Shown piece after piece: positions 1-11,480 of a DNA stretch of 64,000 nt. Made by a program: the position numbers and the translations under genes. Under the pieces are notes generated by a model. It saw nothing but the letters and a program-made list of their open reading frames with translations. It made no database searches and was not told the origin of the DNA. The DNA is taken from contig OY751487.1 of assembly GCA_963565915.1 (NCBI GenBank), positions 4,464,001 through 4,528,000 on the forward strand. Reading direction: 5' to 3'. This DNA is from Entoloma clypeatum (taxonomy: Eukaryota; Basidiomycota; Agaricomycetes; Agaricales; Entolomataceae). How positions within the stretch are numbered: the first letter of the stretch is position 1; the number at the start of each line of letters is the position of its first letter.

Positions 1-278
1 TGGGTCGATGTGTGTGGAGTCAATTGGGATACTGATAGGAAGCTCTTGAGGAGGAGTCCAAACGGGTGGTGAACCTGCAACGAGTGAGTCTCGAGATTGC
101 AACAATCGGGGGCCTCTGACTTACCAGGAACTACCACTCGATCGGGGCCCACGTCATAGGATGTAGGAAAGGATATGTCTTCAAGTGAAATGGAGCGTGT
201 CATATCAGGAATGATCGCTTGAACCGAGATAGTTTGAAGGATCTTCTTCGTCCCTTCAAGTATAGAACTTTGGGCCAT
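1..278 (-). CDS. 5' part of an unidentified gene (runs off the window)
   Basis: Two exons on the minus strand. Exon 1 (278-125) begins at an ATG and gives 51 codons plus one base. A 50-bp intron (124-75) has donor GTAAGT and acceptor TTGCAG. Exon 2 (74-1) stays open to the window edge. The visible N-terminus starts MAQSSILEGTKKILQTIS and then becomes proline-rich. No domain or signal peptide is recognisable. The reading frame continues across the intron in phase 1, which supports a real gene. Product unknown. It is divergent from the HSF gene at 1237. Confidence 0.55.
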   Translation of the reverse strand, partial: MAQSSILEGTKKILQTISVQAIIPDMTRSISLEDISFPTSYDVGPDRVVVPGKSEAPDCCNLETHSLQVHHPFGLLLKSFLSVSQLTPHTST

Positions 279-1236
279 AGTGAGTGCAAAGAGGTTTGCT
301 GATGATTGGCGCCAAAGGCTGTGACTTTATAGCATTATAGGCAACTTTGATAAGCTTCGCTGGGCCTTTCAATCACCTCAGAAGCGCAGAAAATCCGGAC
401 AGAATTGGCGTCGGCGTTCCTACCATAGGCTGGACGATGAAGGGAGGTCGGCAACTCGTGTGTTCAGATTTTCAAATCACCATGATGCGGATACCCAGAT
501 ACAGATTTTCAATCCGCAGCCAGATAACTGATGCGATCAAACATCATTGAATTCGAGACAGATTGCTTCAGAGAATTGCAACTTACCAGCCATAAGTGCC
601 CAAAAAATCCTCTTGGTGGCAGCTTAGTGCGACCAGCTGCCGCGAATAGCTATTGCACGTCATATCCATTTTTCGGAGACTTAAGGAAGCCTCCCAAGGT
701 TGCCGTCTCACTCATTCGGTGTGTAATATTTATTTTCCATAAATCGAGAATTTACATTCACAACCTGCGTGAAAAGTTTCCATTGCTTCGTTTTGTGGCG
801 AGGGGAGTGTCGGCGATGATTATTTCACCTTTTAGAAATCCGGTGTATGGTAAGTAAGTGACTAGATTCAATCTGGGACTGAAATATATAAAAACTGACC
901 TCGAAGCTCAACGCCAATTGAGACGCCCATAAAGACTCACTACCGAAAGATAGCGGGGAGGTGAATCCATAGTACTTATTAGTGGAATTCGAGTCATTTC
1001 AAATGAAGAATTGGCGGAACTTCTGTCTTCTTTCAAGGTCGAACTTCTGATAGCGAAAGCGCCACTCCCACTGATTTGGGTGAACTTAGTGCCAGAATTC
1101 AAAGTCGAAAACGCTTTAGTTTCAGAGGTCGTGCAATAATGGAACCCAGTTGCAACGGTGGAGTTGTGGTTTGTTTGTACAATTGTGGGGGTTTGAGATG
1201 AGATAGCTGGGCAACATCGCTTCAACTTCTCCCACC
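279..1236. other. Divergent intergenic region
   Basis: About 0.96 kb between the partial minus-strand gene and the HSF gene. Short open frames exist on both strands but show no domain, no convincing splice structure and no link to either neighbour. It probably holds both promoters. I looked for heat-shock elements (alternating GAA and TTC blocks two bases apart) near the HSF start and did not find a convincing array. Confidence 0.4.
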
Positions 1237-3401
1237 ATGGCCACCGGTCAAGTCGCCCTTTCTCGACATAGGACACCTATCACTATCCAAAAGTCTCGCC
1301 CGGCAGTCCCTGCATTCCTCCAGAAGCTTCATGAGTTCGTTTCTGCCACCTGAATACCGAATCATGAGATGCTCATTGAGAGCTTTTTCGAATCCAGGAT
1401 GGTAAACGATCCCAATAACCATGAATTAATCCGGTGGTCTGACGCTGGGGATTCTTTCTTCGGTTCGAGTCGAAAATTTGACATTCTGCTTCAACCAGCT
1501 AAGGTGTTCATGCTAGTGATGGATCACGAACGATTCGCTCGCGAGGTTCTCGGTCGCTGGTTCAAGCATCAGAATTTCGCCTCTTTCGTCCGACAACTGA
1601 ACATGTATGGATTTCACAAAATCCCACATCTCCAACAGGGGGTGTTGAAGAGCGACGCCGATTCCGAGTTCTGGAACTTTGGCCATCCCAACTTTCACCG
1701 CGGTCAACCTGAACTACTTTGCCTCATTCAACGCAAAAAACAAGCTCCTCAAGGAGGGGAAGAATCGGTCTTCGAAATACGGGAGCCGACTCATGCAGTT
1801 CCTACACCAGCCGGCGCAGCATCGGGGCAGGTCCTGGATATTCAGACCATCATGAATGGTATATCGGCAATTCAGCGCCACCAATCAACTATAGCAGCAG
1901 AACTAAACGAGTTGAAGCAATCAAATCAACTGTTATGGCAAGACGCAATGGACGCCCGAGCGAAGCACCAAAAACAACAAGACACCATCAATCGGATCGT
2001 CAGGTTTTTGGCAGGAGTCTTCGGCAACCACACCGACGCCCACAAAGAGAGCAGTGTTGAGCCGATACCGTCCCGTGCTGTCGTTCCCCGGAGAGCTCCA
2101 AGATTTCTGATTGAAGACGGTCGAAGGAATCGGAAGGTAATCGTGGAGGATGAGCTGGATGCGTCAGAGCGAGAGCTAGGTCACCCCTTAGATTCGGGTG
2201 AGTTTCTATCTGTTATTCGTTGCTCTCAGCCTACTTAACTTCACACTTTGCAGATTTTTCCCCGATAGTCGAGACGCCACACTCTGCACCGTCACCAACA
2301 CCCTCGGAAACACTCTCCTTGCCTGCAAGCTATTTCAATTCCCAACAAAATTCCAATGGGATATCTCAGCCATTTCTATCAACGTCGAATCCGACAATGA
2401 ACGACAACCCTTTCGGCACCCCAAGAACGGAAACTGGATCCCAATCCTCTGAACATCCTGCGAATCTCGAACGCTCTGTCACTCCCACCAAGCCTGCGGC
2501 ACCAGCACACCCAGAATTTGACCCCCGCATACAAGTTGTATTAAATCAACTCACGCCTGCCCAAATCTCGCAACTCCTCTCGTCCATCTCTCACTCGTTG
2601 GATCCTCCGCCCACAGATGGTCACAACCCTACACCAGTTGCCTCTTCCCAAATTACACAATATACACCGCCCCTAACGGATCTCTTCAGCCAGTTCATAT
2701 CACCTCAGCCGCCATCCTCTGCTCCGCTGGACAAAATAGAAAACCTCCTATCTTTTACCGAAGACGACCATGCCAACCCTATCTCGAAATCGTGGAAGAG
2801 TGTACATGACATCCAAGGAGAGGTGGATGTTATCAATGCGGATATCGAGACATTTGCTCGCAGCCTTGGGCTGGAATATGACCACGACAAGGACACCACG
2901 ACTTCCAACTTTGTTCCCACTCTCTCTGCCCCTCCGCCTCCGATGGCGTCTACTGCCGTGCCCATTATTCCATCCCCCTCGCTGCGTGTTCACACCGGGG
3001 GCGAAGACGCACACATGGGCCTCCCAGGACCCGAAAGTAATTCCGACCACTCACCACGACCCTCGCCTTCCAATTCTCTATTCGACATTGAATCCCTTTT
3101 CGGCTTCCAAGATACCGGTGGGGTTCCAGGTATAGGCGAAGCGTTTGGTGACCTGGGTGGCGAGATTCAGCCTGGTCCGCCGCAGTCACAATCGCAACAC
3201 CCATTACCAATATTGGCTTTGCCTCAGGAGACCTCGATGGGCCCGCCTGCGACACAAGAACTGAGTCCAGGGAGTAAACGAAAATTAGATTTGGCAGATA
3301 TGGCAGATATGGCGTCGCCTGCTGCAACGTCGGAGGCAACGACGCCGCCATTATCGTCATCAATGCCTGCAACTCGGAGCTCCAAGCGTAGAAAGAGATA
3401 A
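1237..3401 (+). CDS. Heat-shock-factor-type transcription factor
   Basis: Four exons: 1237-1334, 1398-1462, 1517-2197, 2254-3401, giving 663 residues with consistent phases. Residues about 22-127 are a complete HSF DNA-binding domain (winged helix), including VPAFLQKLHEMVNDP, WFKHQNFASFVRQLNMYGF and HKIPHLQQG; this recognition helix binds nGAAn heat-shock elements in the nucleus. Residues about 160-223 form a hydrophobic heptad region fitting the HR-A/B trimerisation coiled coil. The remainder is long, Ser/Pro-rich and probably disordered, with acidic patches that could activate transcription, and ends in the basic cluster RSSKRRKR, a likely nuclear localisation signal. Introns 1 and 2 both use unusual GTTCG donors. 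The start is chosen because ATG in context CCACCATGG opens the exon that supplies the first helix of the domain. Whether this is the main stress HSF1 or a paralogue cannot be told. Confidence 0.93.
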
Positions 3402-4326
3402 ACCCATGCGCATTGCAACTAATTTCAAAATCGTGAAACTCGGCACACACTAAAAAAAATGCATCACCAATGGCATCGACGACATTCGCATTCTTACGAC
3501 CAACCCCGTGTAAATCTCTTTCGCATCCCCATCGGTATTTTGTCTCCATACCCTTACCTCACCGATCCTCTTGCCTTGACTTTCTATCCTTATGCTCGTT
3601 TTTCTGCCATTAGTGCATCTGTAATTGACAGCCACAATCATCAAGCAAACCGTGTATAATATAATATAATCTATGAACCTGACCTTGACTCGCTGCCAGC
3701 ATTTCCGATGCATGAGATAACTGATGAATGTTATGAGGTGGGCTGTTGATTCCATTCCGGGAGCCAGCGATTTACATGCAGAACATGGTCCGTCGGCTCT
3801 ACCACTCCTGTAAAGGAACCACAGGAAATCCTTGAGACTTTCATCGTAAAAATACCACGACGCGGAAAGACACATACCTCGCAATCAGCTCCCCTGTGTT
3901 CCTACGTTCATGTGTGCCTCCCTTTTATCACCAACGTGATACCTCACCGCCTTTCTCTCTATCCTCTGTTCCTGCTTCGTCCGCACAAGCAACTGGGGGA
4001 CATTCTCCACTTCCAACAGCTCCTTTACACTCAGAATTTTGCCTGCGACCTCTTGTGAATGACGGTGGTACACAGTCTGATGCCGTCTGTGGATGCCGAG
4101 GGAGACCTTTGCTTTTTGTCGCCGAGACAGATGGTGGAACGTCGGAGGGTGATTTTAAAGTGTGTTGAAGGTTAGGGCACTGAACGGGCGCCAACGGTGC
4201 CACTGAAGACGACGGAGGCTTCGGGATCTAGTTGAAGTCACGTTTTGAACGAAAGAGCTCAAAACCAAACTGAACAACAACAGACGCTTACCATCGTAAT
4301 GGCGTCACAAATTTCCTACCCCAGTA
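3402..4326. other. Region without a supported gene
   Basis: Follows the HSF stop. AT-rich stretches near 3650-3670 could serve as 3' end signals. Open frames of 60-190 codons occur on both strands but none has a recognisable domain or a phase-consistent splice partner. Confidence 0.4.
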
Positions 4327-4933
4327 ATTGACTTGACAAGCAGAATAGCGACCGAGAAATCGACGGTTTCCGAATCTTTTGCAGGCAAGAAAAGTCCCCG
4401 TCGTCGATGCCGATGTTCTAGCCCATGAAGTCGTCACTTGCAGCCTTCAGGAGATCGTCAAAACATTCGGCGGGGATATTCCTCCACTTCCAGGCGGATC
4501 ATTGGACCGGAACAAACTAGGGTCAGTCGTGTTCAATGACGAGGAGGAGCGGCAGAAGCTGAATGCCATTGTACACCCCTGCGAAGCTTTGGTCGAATAG
4601 CGAGAAGTTCTGCGTCCTGGATGTCCCACTGCTTATCGAAGGTGGTCTGTGGGAATGGGTGGGGATGGCTGTGGTGGTTTCCTGGTGAGCTTATGATCCT
4701 CGATCAAATTCTCCTCTGAATCTCGCCCAACACAGCTCTGCTGAGATTCAGCTGAAGCGCCTGATGGACGCGATAATCTGACTTTCCAGGAGGCAACAGC
4801 CCGTCTGAACTCTCAGCTTTTTATCGCAGACAAGGCTCAATATGCTGACGTGGTCATTTACAACTCTGGGTCCTTCGACGACTTGGAAGACCAGGTTGTT
4901 GCCTTGGTAAAAAAACTCCATGCTCGCGGGTGA
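4327..4933 (+). pseudogene. Decayed dephospho-CoA kinase
   Basis: Dephospho-CoA kinase makes coenzyme A by phosphorylating the 3'-OH of dephospho-CoA. Family blocks appear in order but in shifting frames: a degraded P-loop reading TSRIATEKST, then ARKVPVVDADVLAHEVV, the SLDRNKLGSVVFNDEEE block, LNAIVHP, FCVLDVPLLIEGGLWEW, an intron (about 4685-4735), LKRLMD, a NSQL block and a C-terminal DVVIYNSGSFDDLEDQV. At least three breaks are visible: a one-base shift between the P-loop and ARKV, a deletion plus shift and stop after NAIVHP (about 4595), and a missing base in the LMDRDNL region (about 4770). The P-loop has lost its glycines (expected GGIATGKST). The protein cannot be made intact, and the essential function must come from another locus. 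Confidence 0.85.
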
Positions 4934-5010
4934 TGAAAGCAGACCTAAAGGCAGCGATATTTTTTTCCGGACTTGTAACGCCCGTATGATTCCTCCACAT
5001 GAATATTCCA

Positions 5011-5318
5011 TTTACAAAAGTGCTCGCAAGGAAGAGGGAAAAAACGAACCCGCGAACAGTTTTGTATGTCCCGTTCCGTGGCAGTTCCGTGCAATAGACC
5101 TGATTTTTTCATCATTCGTTCGTCAACTGGCGCTCGCCACACCCATCAGACTCGGAGGAAGCTTCCTCGTGAACCCTTCACTTTCAAAAGAGCTCTCAAC
5201 GAAGAGGGAAAAAGCGACCCCGCAACACTCTCGTACGCCCCATGGCAGTTCCGCGCGATATAACTCCATCGTTCGTTCGTTGGCAATGTGGCGCTCCCAC
5301 CCATCAGACTCGGAGGAA
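5011..5318. repeat. Diverged tandem duplication, two units of about 140-150 bp
   Basis: Unit 1 (5011-5160) and unit 2 (5181-5318) share a series of blocks in the same order: ACAAAAG/TCAAAAG, GAAGAGGGAAAAA, GGCAGTTCCG, CATTCGTTCG/CGTTCGTTCG, GCGCTC, and an identical ending CCATCAGACTCGGAGGAA. It lies just downstream of the dephospho-CoA kinase pseudogene. No coding potential is evident. Confidence 0.7.
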
Positions 5319-6464
5319 TCTAAGGCTTTTCCTCCCGAGACCAGTAGCCTTGGCCTCCGTCGTACATCACCCCTTGCGCGTCCCAATAAATAAATGACTT
5401 GTTATCTTTATCATCATTAGAAGTCACCTCCGATGCACAAGCTCGCCTTATGCGCGTTGAACGCCTTGACACTCCTCCACCGACATCGAGATTCGTGATT
5501 GTAGGCTCAGCGCTCAGCAGGTTCTCAACAAACACATTATAATCTATCATAAACAACACATACGTTCAAGTTCCACCCGTGGCAAGCGCGCAGAACAAAA
5601 AGAACGATTCGTGGTGGAGCATACATAGATGAGCTTGAATGGATCTGAAAGTCTGAGCAGTGCCATTTATTCAACAAGCCTTTTACCTGGCATGCAGTAA
5701 TACGACTGACGAATTTGGACATTTTATTCAAGAACAGACTAACTTTGCGTGCACGGACCAAAACCCCGTCGGCTGAACAAAATGCAAAAACCAGGCCACG
5801 CCCACCATACCAGCCCATATCACAATGTCAAGCCTGTGAGTTTCAGGTCAGGAAAACAAGCAGACTGCCGAGAGGGGTCCTCCTGGGGTCAGGCTGTATC
5901 GCCAAAGGGACGGAGTGCTTACCCATTGATCTAAAGACGGAACGGGAGACTCGGGAACTCTTTTGTTAACTTGGGATGCGGTCCGGCCTGGGATTCAATT
6001 TGGAATCATCTCGACCGTCAGTAAGATATCTGAATCTCCTGACCATCCACTCTCAATTTAAAAAGCGAGCCGTTTCGTGTCCAACAGCCTACCTCCATGA
6101 TCGTTTGTTCGCCGACTCGGGTGTGGCGCCGCTCGCGCGCACCAATCTTGACTAGCCTTGTCCAGTACATTCCACCACATGCTTCCCGCCATTACTTCCC
6201 GTCCATTCTGGACTTCGATCATCGCGTCCAAGTTATGTGATTTGAATAATGGCATGTATTCACGAACCTCGCTGCCAAGGAGTCAGAACAAGTCGCGCAT
6301 TGGGGCTAAGTATTTTGGACATAAAAACAAGGACTCAAACTTCTGCTGATTCATGGCTCGACCGTGACAACGGGCGTCGGGAGACGCTCCTAATGAAGTC
6401 CAAAAAATGTGGCACGGTGACATTGATCCATTTCGCGTAACGGAAAGGTTCCATCCCCTCTTTA
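5319..6464. other. Region without a supported gene
   Basis: About 1.1 kb. A minus-strand stretch near 6255-6058 reads like protein (contains MAGSMWWNVLDKASQDW) but has no domain I recognise and no clear neighbouring exons. Nothing else is supported. Confidence 0.3.
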
Positions 6465-8647
6465 CTATATCATATTACGAGGGTTCCCAGCTCGCCTGTA
6501 CTGCTTTAATGATGCTGCTGTAGAAGCCCGTCGTGCAGCCAGTCGGGTAGACCAGCTGCGCTCAACAACCTGCAACCACGGACGTGCCAGTGAGCATGGA
6601 AAAAGTGAAGATTCCGGCAGTAACACAGGAACACATACCACGTCCGCGTTCTCCGTCCGCTTTCTCCGCTTCTCCTCCCTCGCCTTTCGTCTTTCTTCCG
6701 CAGCAATAAACTCCGCCTCGCACACCTTCCTCGCCTCCTCCATCCCTCTCGGCTCCCTTTGTCGCGCCACAAACGTGGACACCCCCGCCTCCCCCGTCTC
6801 CAGTCTCCCTTTCCATACCTTTTTTCTCGCCACCTCCACCGCCTTCCTCTCCGCTTCCCGCTCAGCTCTCGCTCTTGCCCTTTCATCCCTTTCCTTGAGC
6901 GCATCAAGGCGCTCTTCCCTTTCTCCCTCCCTCTCCAAATCACTCTCCTTCGCTTTCTCCCTTCGCTCTTTTGCCTTCGCCTCCAGGAGCTCCTTCAACA
7001 CCCCCCGAAGCGCAGCCTCTCTCGCTACCGCCTGCGCTTCCCAAGAGGCTCTCTCCGCCCTTCTGGTTGCGACCCAGTCCTCTTGCATAACCCTCATCCT
7101 CACCAGAGGCGCGGCGTGTACGCCCATGGCACACCGTCTGGGCACAAGAGTCCAGCGCGACGAGTCCGACGCGGGAATCTCCCGTTTCGTGACTGTCCCC
7201 TGGTGAACATGCCGCTGCCCCCCAGGTTCGCCCTCAGTGTCGCTGCGCAGCGTGCTGAGGCGGGCGCCTAAAGCTCGGTGACTGGCGGAACGGAAGGGGT
7301 CGTCGACCGTGTTCGGAAGAGGCAGAAGGGCAAGAGGGCGACGGGGGATGTGGAGCCGCGGAGGGCCAAGCCGCAGCCGGGGGATCATGGGACGCTTCGA
7401 ACTGTTGCCAGAGATTGGGCGAACGGGGTATGGCAGCTTGGAGTAGAGGTCTCGGTGCCTGACATCGGTCTCCTGCGGTTTGAGGTCGTTGCGCAGGTGG
7501 GGGCTGTCGGAACACAGGGGGTCATTATCGTTATCGACGTTCGAGGGCGGGGCGGCGGACGATGTGGAGCGACGACGGACTCGGAGAAGGTCTTCATCCT
7601 TATACCGCGGCGGCGCGTATGGAGTGGACATTCGGCTGGCGGCGATGGGATTGAGCTGGCGGAAGCCCTCATAATTGATCACTGATGCACCCCGAATATG
7701 TTCGTCGACACTGACGCGCCTCACTGACTGTTCTTCTCTTCCGCAAGCTTTAACGGCCGCGAGGATGATTAGTAAAATGCACGAGCTCCGTAAGAACGAG
7801 GATATCTACCCAAGGGTGTCCTCTGAGCCGGCTTTGGGGTTGAGGTCCAGGAAACGCCGGAGTCAAACAATGCGGTGTTATCGAGTTCATGAATATCCAA
7901 GGGATCATCGATGCCGGCCCCCTCTCCGGCCTCGAACCGCTTCGCCTCGAGCTCCCTGCTTTCCATAAGTGAAAGATCTTCTGGACGGGCGGATGGTGCA
8001 TACGGGGCGCTGCGACTGACGACCTCACGGTCGGAGGAGACGAGGAAAAGAGTATCGCCGTCTCGCAGGCCAGAGAATGGGGACGAGATGATCTCGTCAG
8101 TGTTGTCATCCTCTAGGGTAGGATTTGGTGCTGCCGTGTCCGTTGGGTCGCCCAAGGATACAAAGGTGGCATCCGGTGAGGGGGCTGATTCGTCTTGGGG
8201 TGTTGGTGCCAGTGTGGGTGTCAATGGTGTTAGAACGCGGGAGTAAGAGCTTGATGACTCTGGGGAAATGTCGGCTACCGCATTGTCGTCCTGGCAGTCA
8301 CCCCCTGATTTCTTCTCTGGGGCTGGGGTCACCACCAAAGTGTCGTCGTCCATCCTCGGGGAGTCGTCGATGTTGTTCTCGGATCCCTTGGGAAACCTGC
8401 GTAGAATCACGGAGCTACCGGGGATGGTGAGGGGGGATGGTGGAAGTAGAAATGAATTGCCGTGAAGGGGCTGACTGGAAGAGTGGACTATGGCTGATGT
8501 GGGTGGCTGACGCGACTGAGTTGAGCTGAAGTTGTATCCCCCATTCATTTGTATTCTTTGAAGTAGGTGCTGTCGGCGAGAACGTGGAAAACGAGACACC
8601 GGGGGGTGTAACAGAACCGTAACGATAAGTGGCTGGGTGAATTGCAT
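6465..8647 (-). CDS. Disordered plus coiled-coil protein, function unknown
   Basis: Three exons (8647-7810, 7747-6639, 6569-6465) joined in phase give 683 residues. Intron 1 has donor GTAGAT and branch-like CTAAT; intron 2 has donor GTATGT. The N-terminal half is Ser/Pro/Asp-rich and probably disordered. The C-terminal third is a long, highly charged helix rich in Arg, Lys, Glu and Ala (for example REAERKAVEVARKK and AEERRKAREEKRRKR), typical of a single alpha-helix or coiled coil. No catalytic domain is seen. The 5' end is uncertain: an overlapping upstream frame (about 8864-8660) carries a hydrophobic segment starting NILLPIATFAIGLVLAQ that would be a membrane helix if spliced on. Intron 2 is a multiple of three and could be retained without a frame break. 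Confidence 0.6.
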
Positions 8648-9359
8648 CGAATGTGGCTACAGAGTGCACGACCAGCGGTTCTCCGCCACCCACGCGATTT
8701 CTGGGAACTTGAGCGAGTGTTGAGAATAATGTTTGAGCGAGGACAAGACCTATAGCGAAAGTGGCGATGGGTAATAAGATATTTGGGCAGGTAGGTCGGG
8801 TTGGTACCTTTGGAGACACCTTGCTTGTGCGGACGGGTTGAGCGGGGTGATAAGTCCACGTCACGACGGTTATGCGGATGGAAGGTTTCGGACCGCCTTT
8901 TGTGCGGTGGGGAAGTTTGTAGAACGCTGGTCTCCAGACGACCGCATTTTTGGATAGCGATAAGCGATAACGACAAGTCCTGGGCCGTTTGATATCTGAC
9001 CGGAAGTTGCATCTTCATGCTGAACGTGTTCATTGGCACCTACGCAATTGAGAATTGGGAAGAAAAAGAAAATATGAGCTTTATAACATTGTGAGGGTGC
9101 TCAACGCGACTGACTCCATCCCACCTGGTACAAATACTCAGGCTGTTCCTTTCGCCGAAGCAACGTGGAGTGATGATGATGATCAGCGATTGGGCGTGGT
9201 CGAACGTTGAACGGAGATTCCTCGAAGAGCGGACGGCTTGAAGGTGATCGCGCATCATCTGTTTTGCATGCTCGTCGGTGGTGGCCCTTTCATCTGAGAC
9301 ACCAGGAATCGAGCGGTGAGTTGTTATTCTCCAAATGGAGTCGACACCGACATCTGGTG
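8648..9359. other. Possible 5' exons of the coiled-coil gene
   Basis: On the minus strand, 8864-8660 is open and encodes one hydrophobic stretch long enough for a transmembrane helix. A second overlapping frame extends to 9039. I could not find a donor-acceptor pair that joins either cleanly to the frame starting at 8647. The remainder shows nothing. Confidence 0.25.
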
Positions 9360-9631
9360 CTTCACATCGTCCTCTAGCTCTCTTCCTCTGCCTTTCTGTC
9401 GTCATCATCGTCACCACCTATCACCATCTCTGAGCCTCCTGTGACGTCTTCTCAGTCCCCTCCACCGGCACATCAGATGGTCAGCTGTACACTACCACCA
9501 CCGCTCTTCGGGAAATTTCTGCCGCCATCACCCTTCTGCTGGCCACAAGTCATCCAACACAGGCACCGTCGTAAGGCAGCGTTGTGAGGGAAGAGATTCC
9601 GCCGACGTATGACAGTTTGCTCATTGCGTGA
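9360..9631 (+). pseudogene. Remnant of a single-pass membrane protein gene (copy A)
   Basis: Recognised by al­ignment to the copy at about 48.1-48.97 kb. Shared blocks are TGCTTCACATC, CTCTGCCTTTCTGTCG/CTCTGCCTTCTGTCGG, GGCCACAAGTCATC and the C-terminal PPTYDSLL followed by a stop. Compared with copy B, an internal stretch of roughly 600 bp covering the region after the Gly/Val-rich segment and the cytoplasmic tail is missing; the join lies near 9588-9592. What remains cannot encode the original protein. Confidence 0.5.
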
Positions 9632-10767
9632 ACGGCGGTGAGAGATGAATCAGGGAGTATAAGGTTGTCTGGCGTCGTCGTGGTGTCGGACAAAACAATG
9701 CCTGGTTCCATTGGGCTTTTACCCTTCTGTTCTGCCCTCTCCTCTACTTCAACCTTTCGAAAAAATTGTCGTCCATCATCAATAGTCGCTCATATAAAGT
9801 CACAAGCTCGAGAATAACCGTCGATCAGGTGCGATGATTTCAGAAAGTCAGCTCAAATATCCAATCCACCATATGTCTAATCATTCTCAAAGTCAATCAA
9901 CCAAACGACGAGTCGGTCTAGACAACGGACCGATGCACGGATATCAGTCGCGCATCTTCATCTCTCGGAATCCCTATGTCAATGATCGTGTTAGAAAGGA
10001 GCGCCTGAGCTCCACCCAAACTCCACCGTCTGAACGTTTGCATTTGGGCCAATACGCATCGATGAGCAATTGATTATATCTAGGGGCGAGTAATTGCTGT
10101 GTTGGGTGTATGGACTCTCGAGAGGAACGCGGCGGGGAACAAAGTCACGGCAGAGGACGGGAGGCTTCAGTCGAGCTCGGGTGAAGATTTTCTTCCCTGG
10201 ACGGCTTGGGGCGACGAAGGAGGCGGCAACACTACTGCCGTCTGGTGGGGGCGGACTGTGGCAGAAGCCACCCGCGGCTTGGACGTGGTCATTCAACATA
10301 ACGGACCGATGGAGTCATGCACCCGCGGAGTCGAGAATCGAGAGAAATAGTTGTTAGCTCGTCGCGGGCTGTGTCGAGGGCGAAATAAGTGTCTTGAAGA
10401 GAGTGCGTTCGGAATATATCTTGAAATATGCCCGCATAATAGTGATTACCTTTCAATAATTGCATTGAGGTGACTCGAATCTACGACAAAACAAACGATG
10501 ATATCAGGGATTCGGAGGTGTTAGGGCCCAGATGTGCAGGTGGAGGACGTCGATGAAAGGGTCGAGGGCCTACTACGCAACGTTCAAGTTTACCCAACGA
10601 CCGGAGAACCGGCGGTATGCAGCAGGTGGCATATCCTGCGTCGTAGACTGTATTGATTGCATTGTCGATACAAATAACGTCGATTATGACAACTTGAAGA
10701 ATCACGCCGTTAAGAACTCAGAAACTCTTGAAATGGGAATTTGCAGACTGGTCGTAGATGTGTGCGA
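9632..10767. other. Non-coding part of duplicated segment A
   Basis: About 1.1 kb between the membrane-protein remnant and the small secreted protein gene. Several blocks are conserved with 48.97-50.04 kb, but no frame is conserved between the copies, so I do not annotate a gene. Confidence 0.4.
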
Positions 10768-11101
10768 TCACTGGCACCGGGCACGAGTAGGGGACAGACT
10801 GACCTGCGACAGCGAAAGTGCCAGCCATTCAAGTTGGGGTTGGCGCTGGCAAGTTATTGACATATCTAAGTAGATTTCAGGAATCAGCTCAGTCATAAAG
10901 AAGGTAGACACTGGCAGCGGAATGACTCACACCATATTTATTACATTTCACATGAGATCCACTGCAGCAAGGGCAAATATCGCCTTTGCCACCGCAGTGG
11001 GTGTTTGAACGGCGCCGTTCCACCCCCAGCGTATTTGCAAATGCACCGGAAACGAGCAGAAATACGGAGAAAATAAAACCGGGGGAGTACTTGAAGTGCA
11101 T
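10768..11101 (-). CDS. Small cysteine-rich secreted protein (copy A)
   Basis: Exon 1 (11101-10931) encodes 57 residues: an N-terminal signal peptide with hydrophobic core FIFSVFLLVSGAFA, then a short mature part with cysteines spaced C-x6-C-x-C-C-x6-C (contains ICPCC and KCNKYG). The same spacing is kept in copy B at 50310, which supports selection on the protein. The exon ends at a GTGAGT donor. The proposed exon 2 (10845-10768, acceptor TTGCCAG) gives a total of 82 residues, but its frame is not conserved in copy B, so the C-terminus is uncertain. A small secreted effector-like or cell-surface peptide is possible; function unknown. Confidence 0.6.
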
Positions 11102-11480
11102 GAGGAGCAGCGGGTTTGGTTGGGTTGCGTGATAGTGACGAGTCTGATCGGCAGGACAGTCACCACGCGTTGTGCAGGAACTTAAGAACCCCTCAGATAT
11201 CAGTCCGAATTCCATTCAGGATAACAGAAAAGGCATTGACGGTCGGCCAGGAGAGAAGTCATGGGAAAGAAAACACGCCCAAAGAGCCGATGATCGACTA
11301 CGAGACAGTGAGAGAATGTCAGGGATATGGTGGGACAGAGCAAGATAGGAAGACAACAATCAGGGCAGAGATACTGTCAGAGGAATACTCTCTCAAATGC
11401 CACCCTTCCCTGGACGTGACAAGTGCGATCAAGGCCATCTTGAAGCTCGCCCAGCCTGAGGAAGAACTGTGGTCATATAG

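Larger units (their letters stand above)
9360..11480. repeat. Segmental duplication, copy A
   Basis: Collinear and in the same orientation with about 48.05-50.68 kb. Shared landmarks in order: the membrane-protein remnant ending PPTYDSLL, GGCAGAAGCCACCCGCGGCT (10261; 49489), the block GAGGTGACTCG plus TCTACGACAAA (about 10469; 49698), CAACGACCGGAGAACCG (10597; 49817), the small secreted protein gene, and GAGAGA-TGTCAGGGATA (about 11310; 50520). Similarity is patchy with many indels, so the duplication is old. The whole retrotransposon island now lies between the copies. Confidence 0.75.

Noticed and set aside
1000..1140. Heat-shock elements upstream of HSF
   Set aside because: GAA and TTC triplets are present (GGAACTTCTG, GAATTC) but spaced by zero or one base rather than two, so they do not form a proper array.
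347..1276. Several 60-120 codon frames upstream of HSF
   Set aside because: No domains, no consistent splicing, and they overlap the HSF start region on the opposite strand.
6759..7271. Plus-strand frames of 143-170 codons
   Set aside because: They lie opposite the Arg/Glu/Lys-rich coiled coil of the minus-strand gene. GC-skewed charged codons create long antisense frames; there is no domain or splice support.
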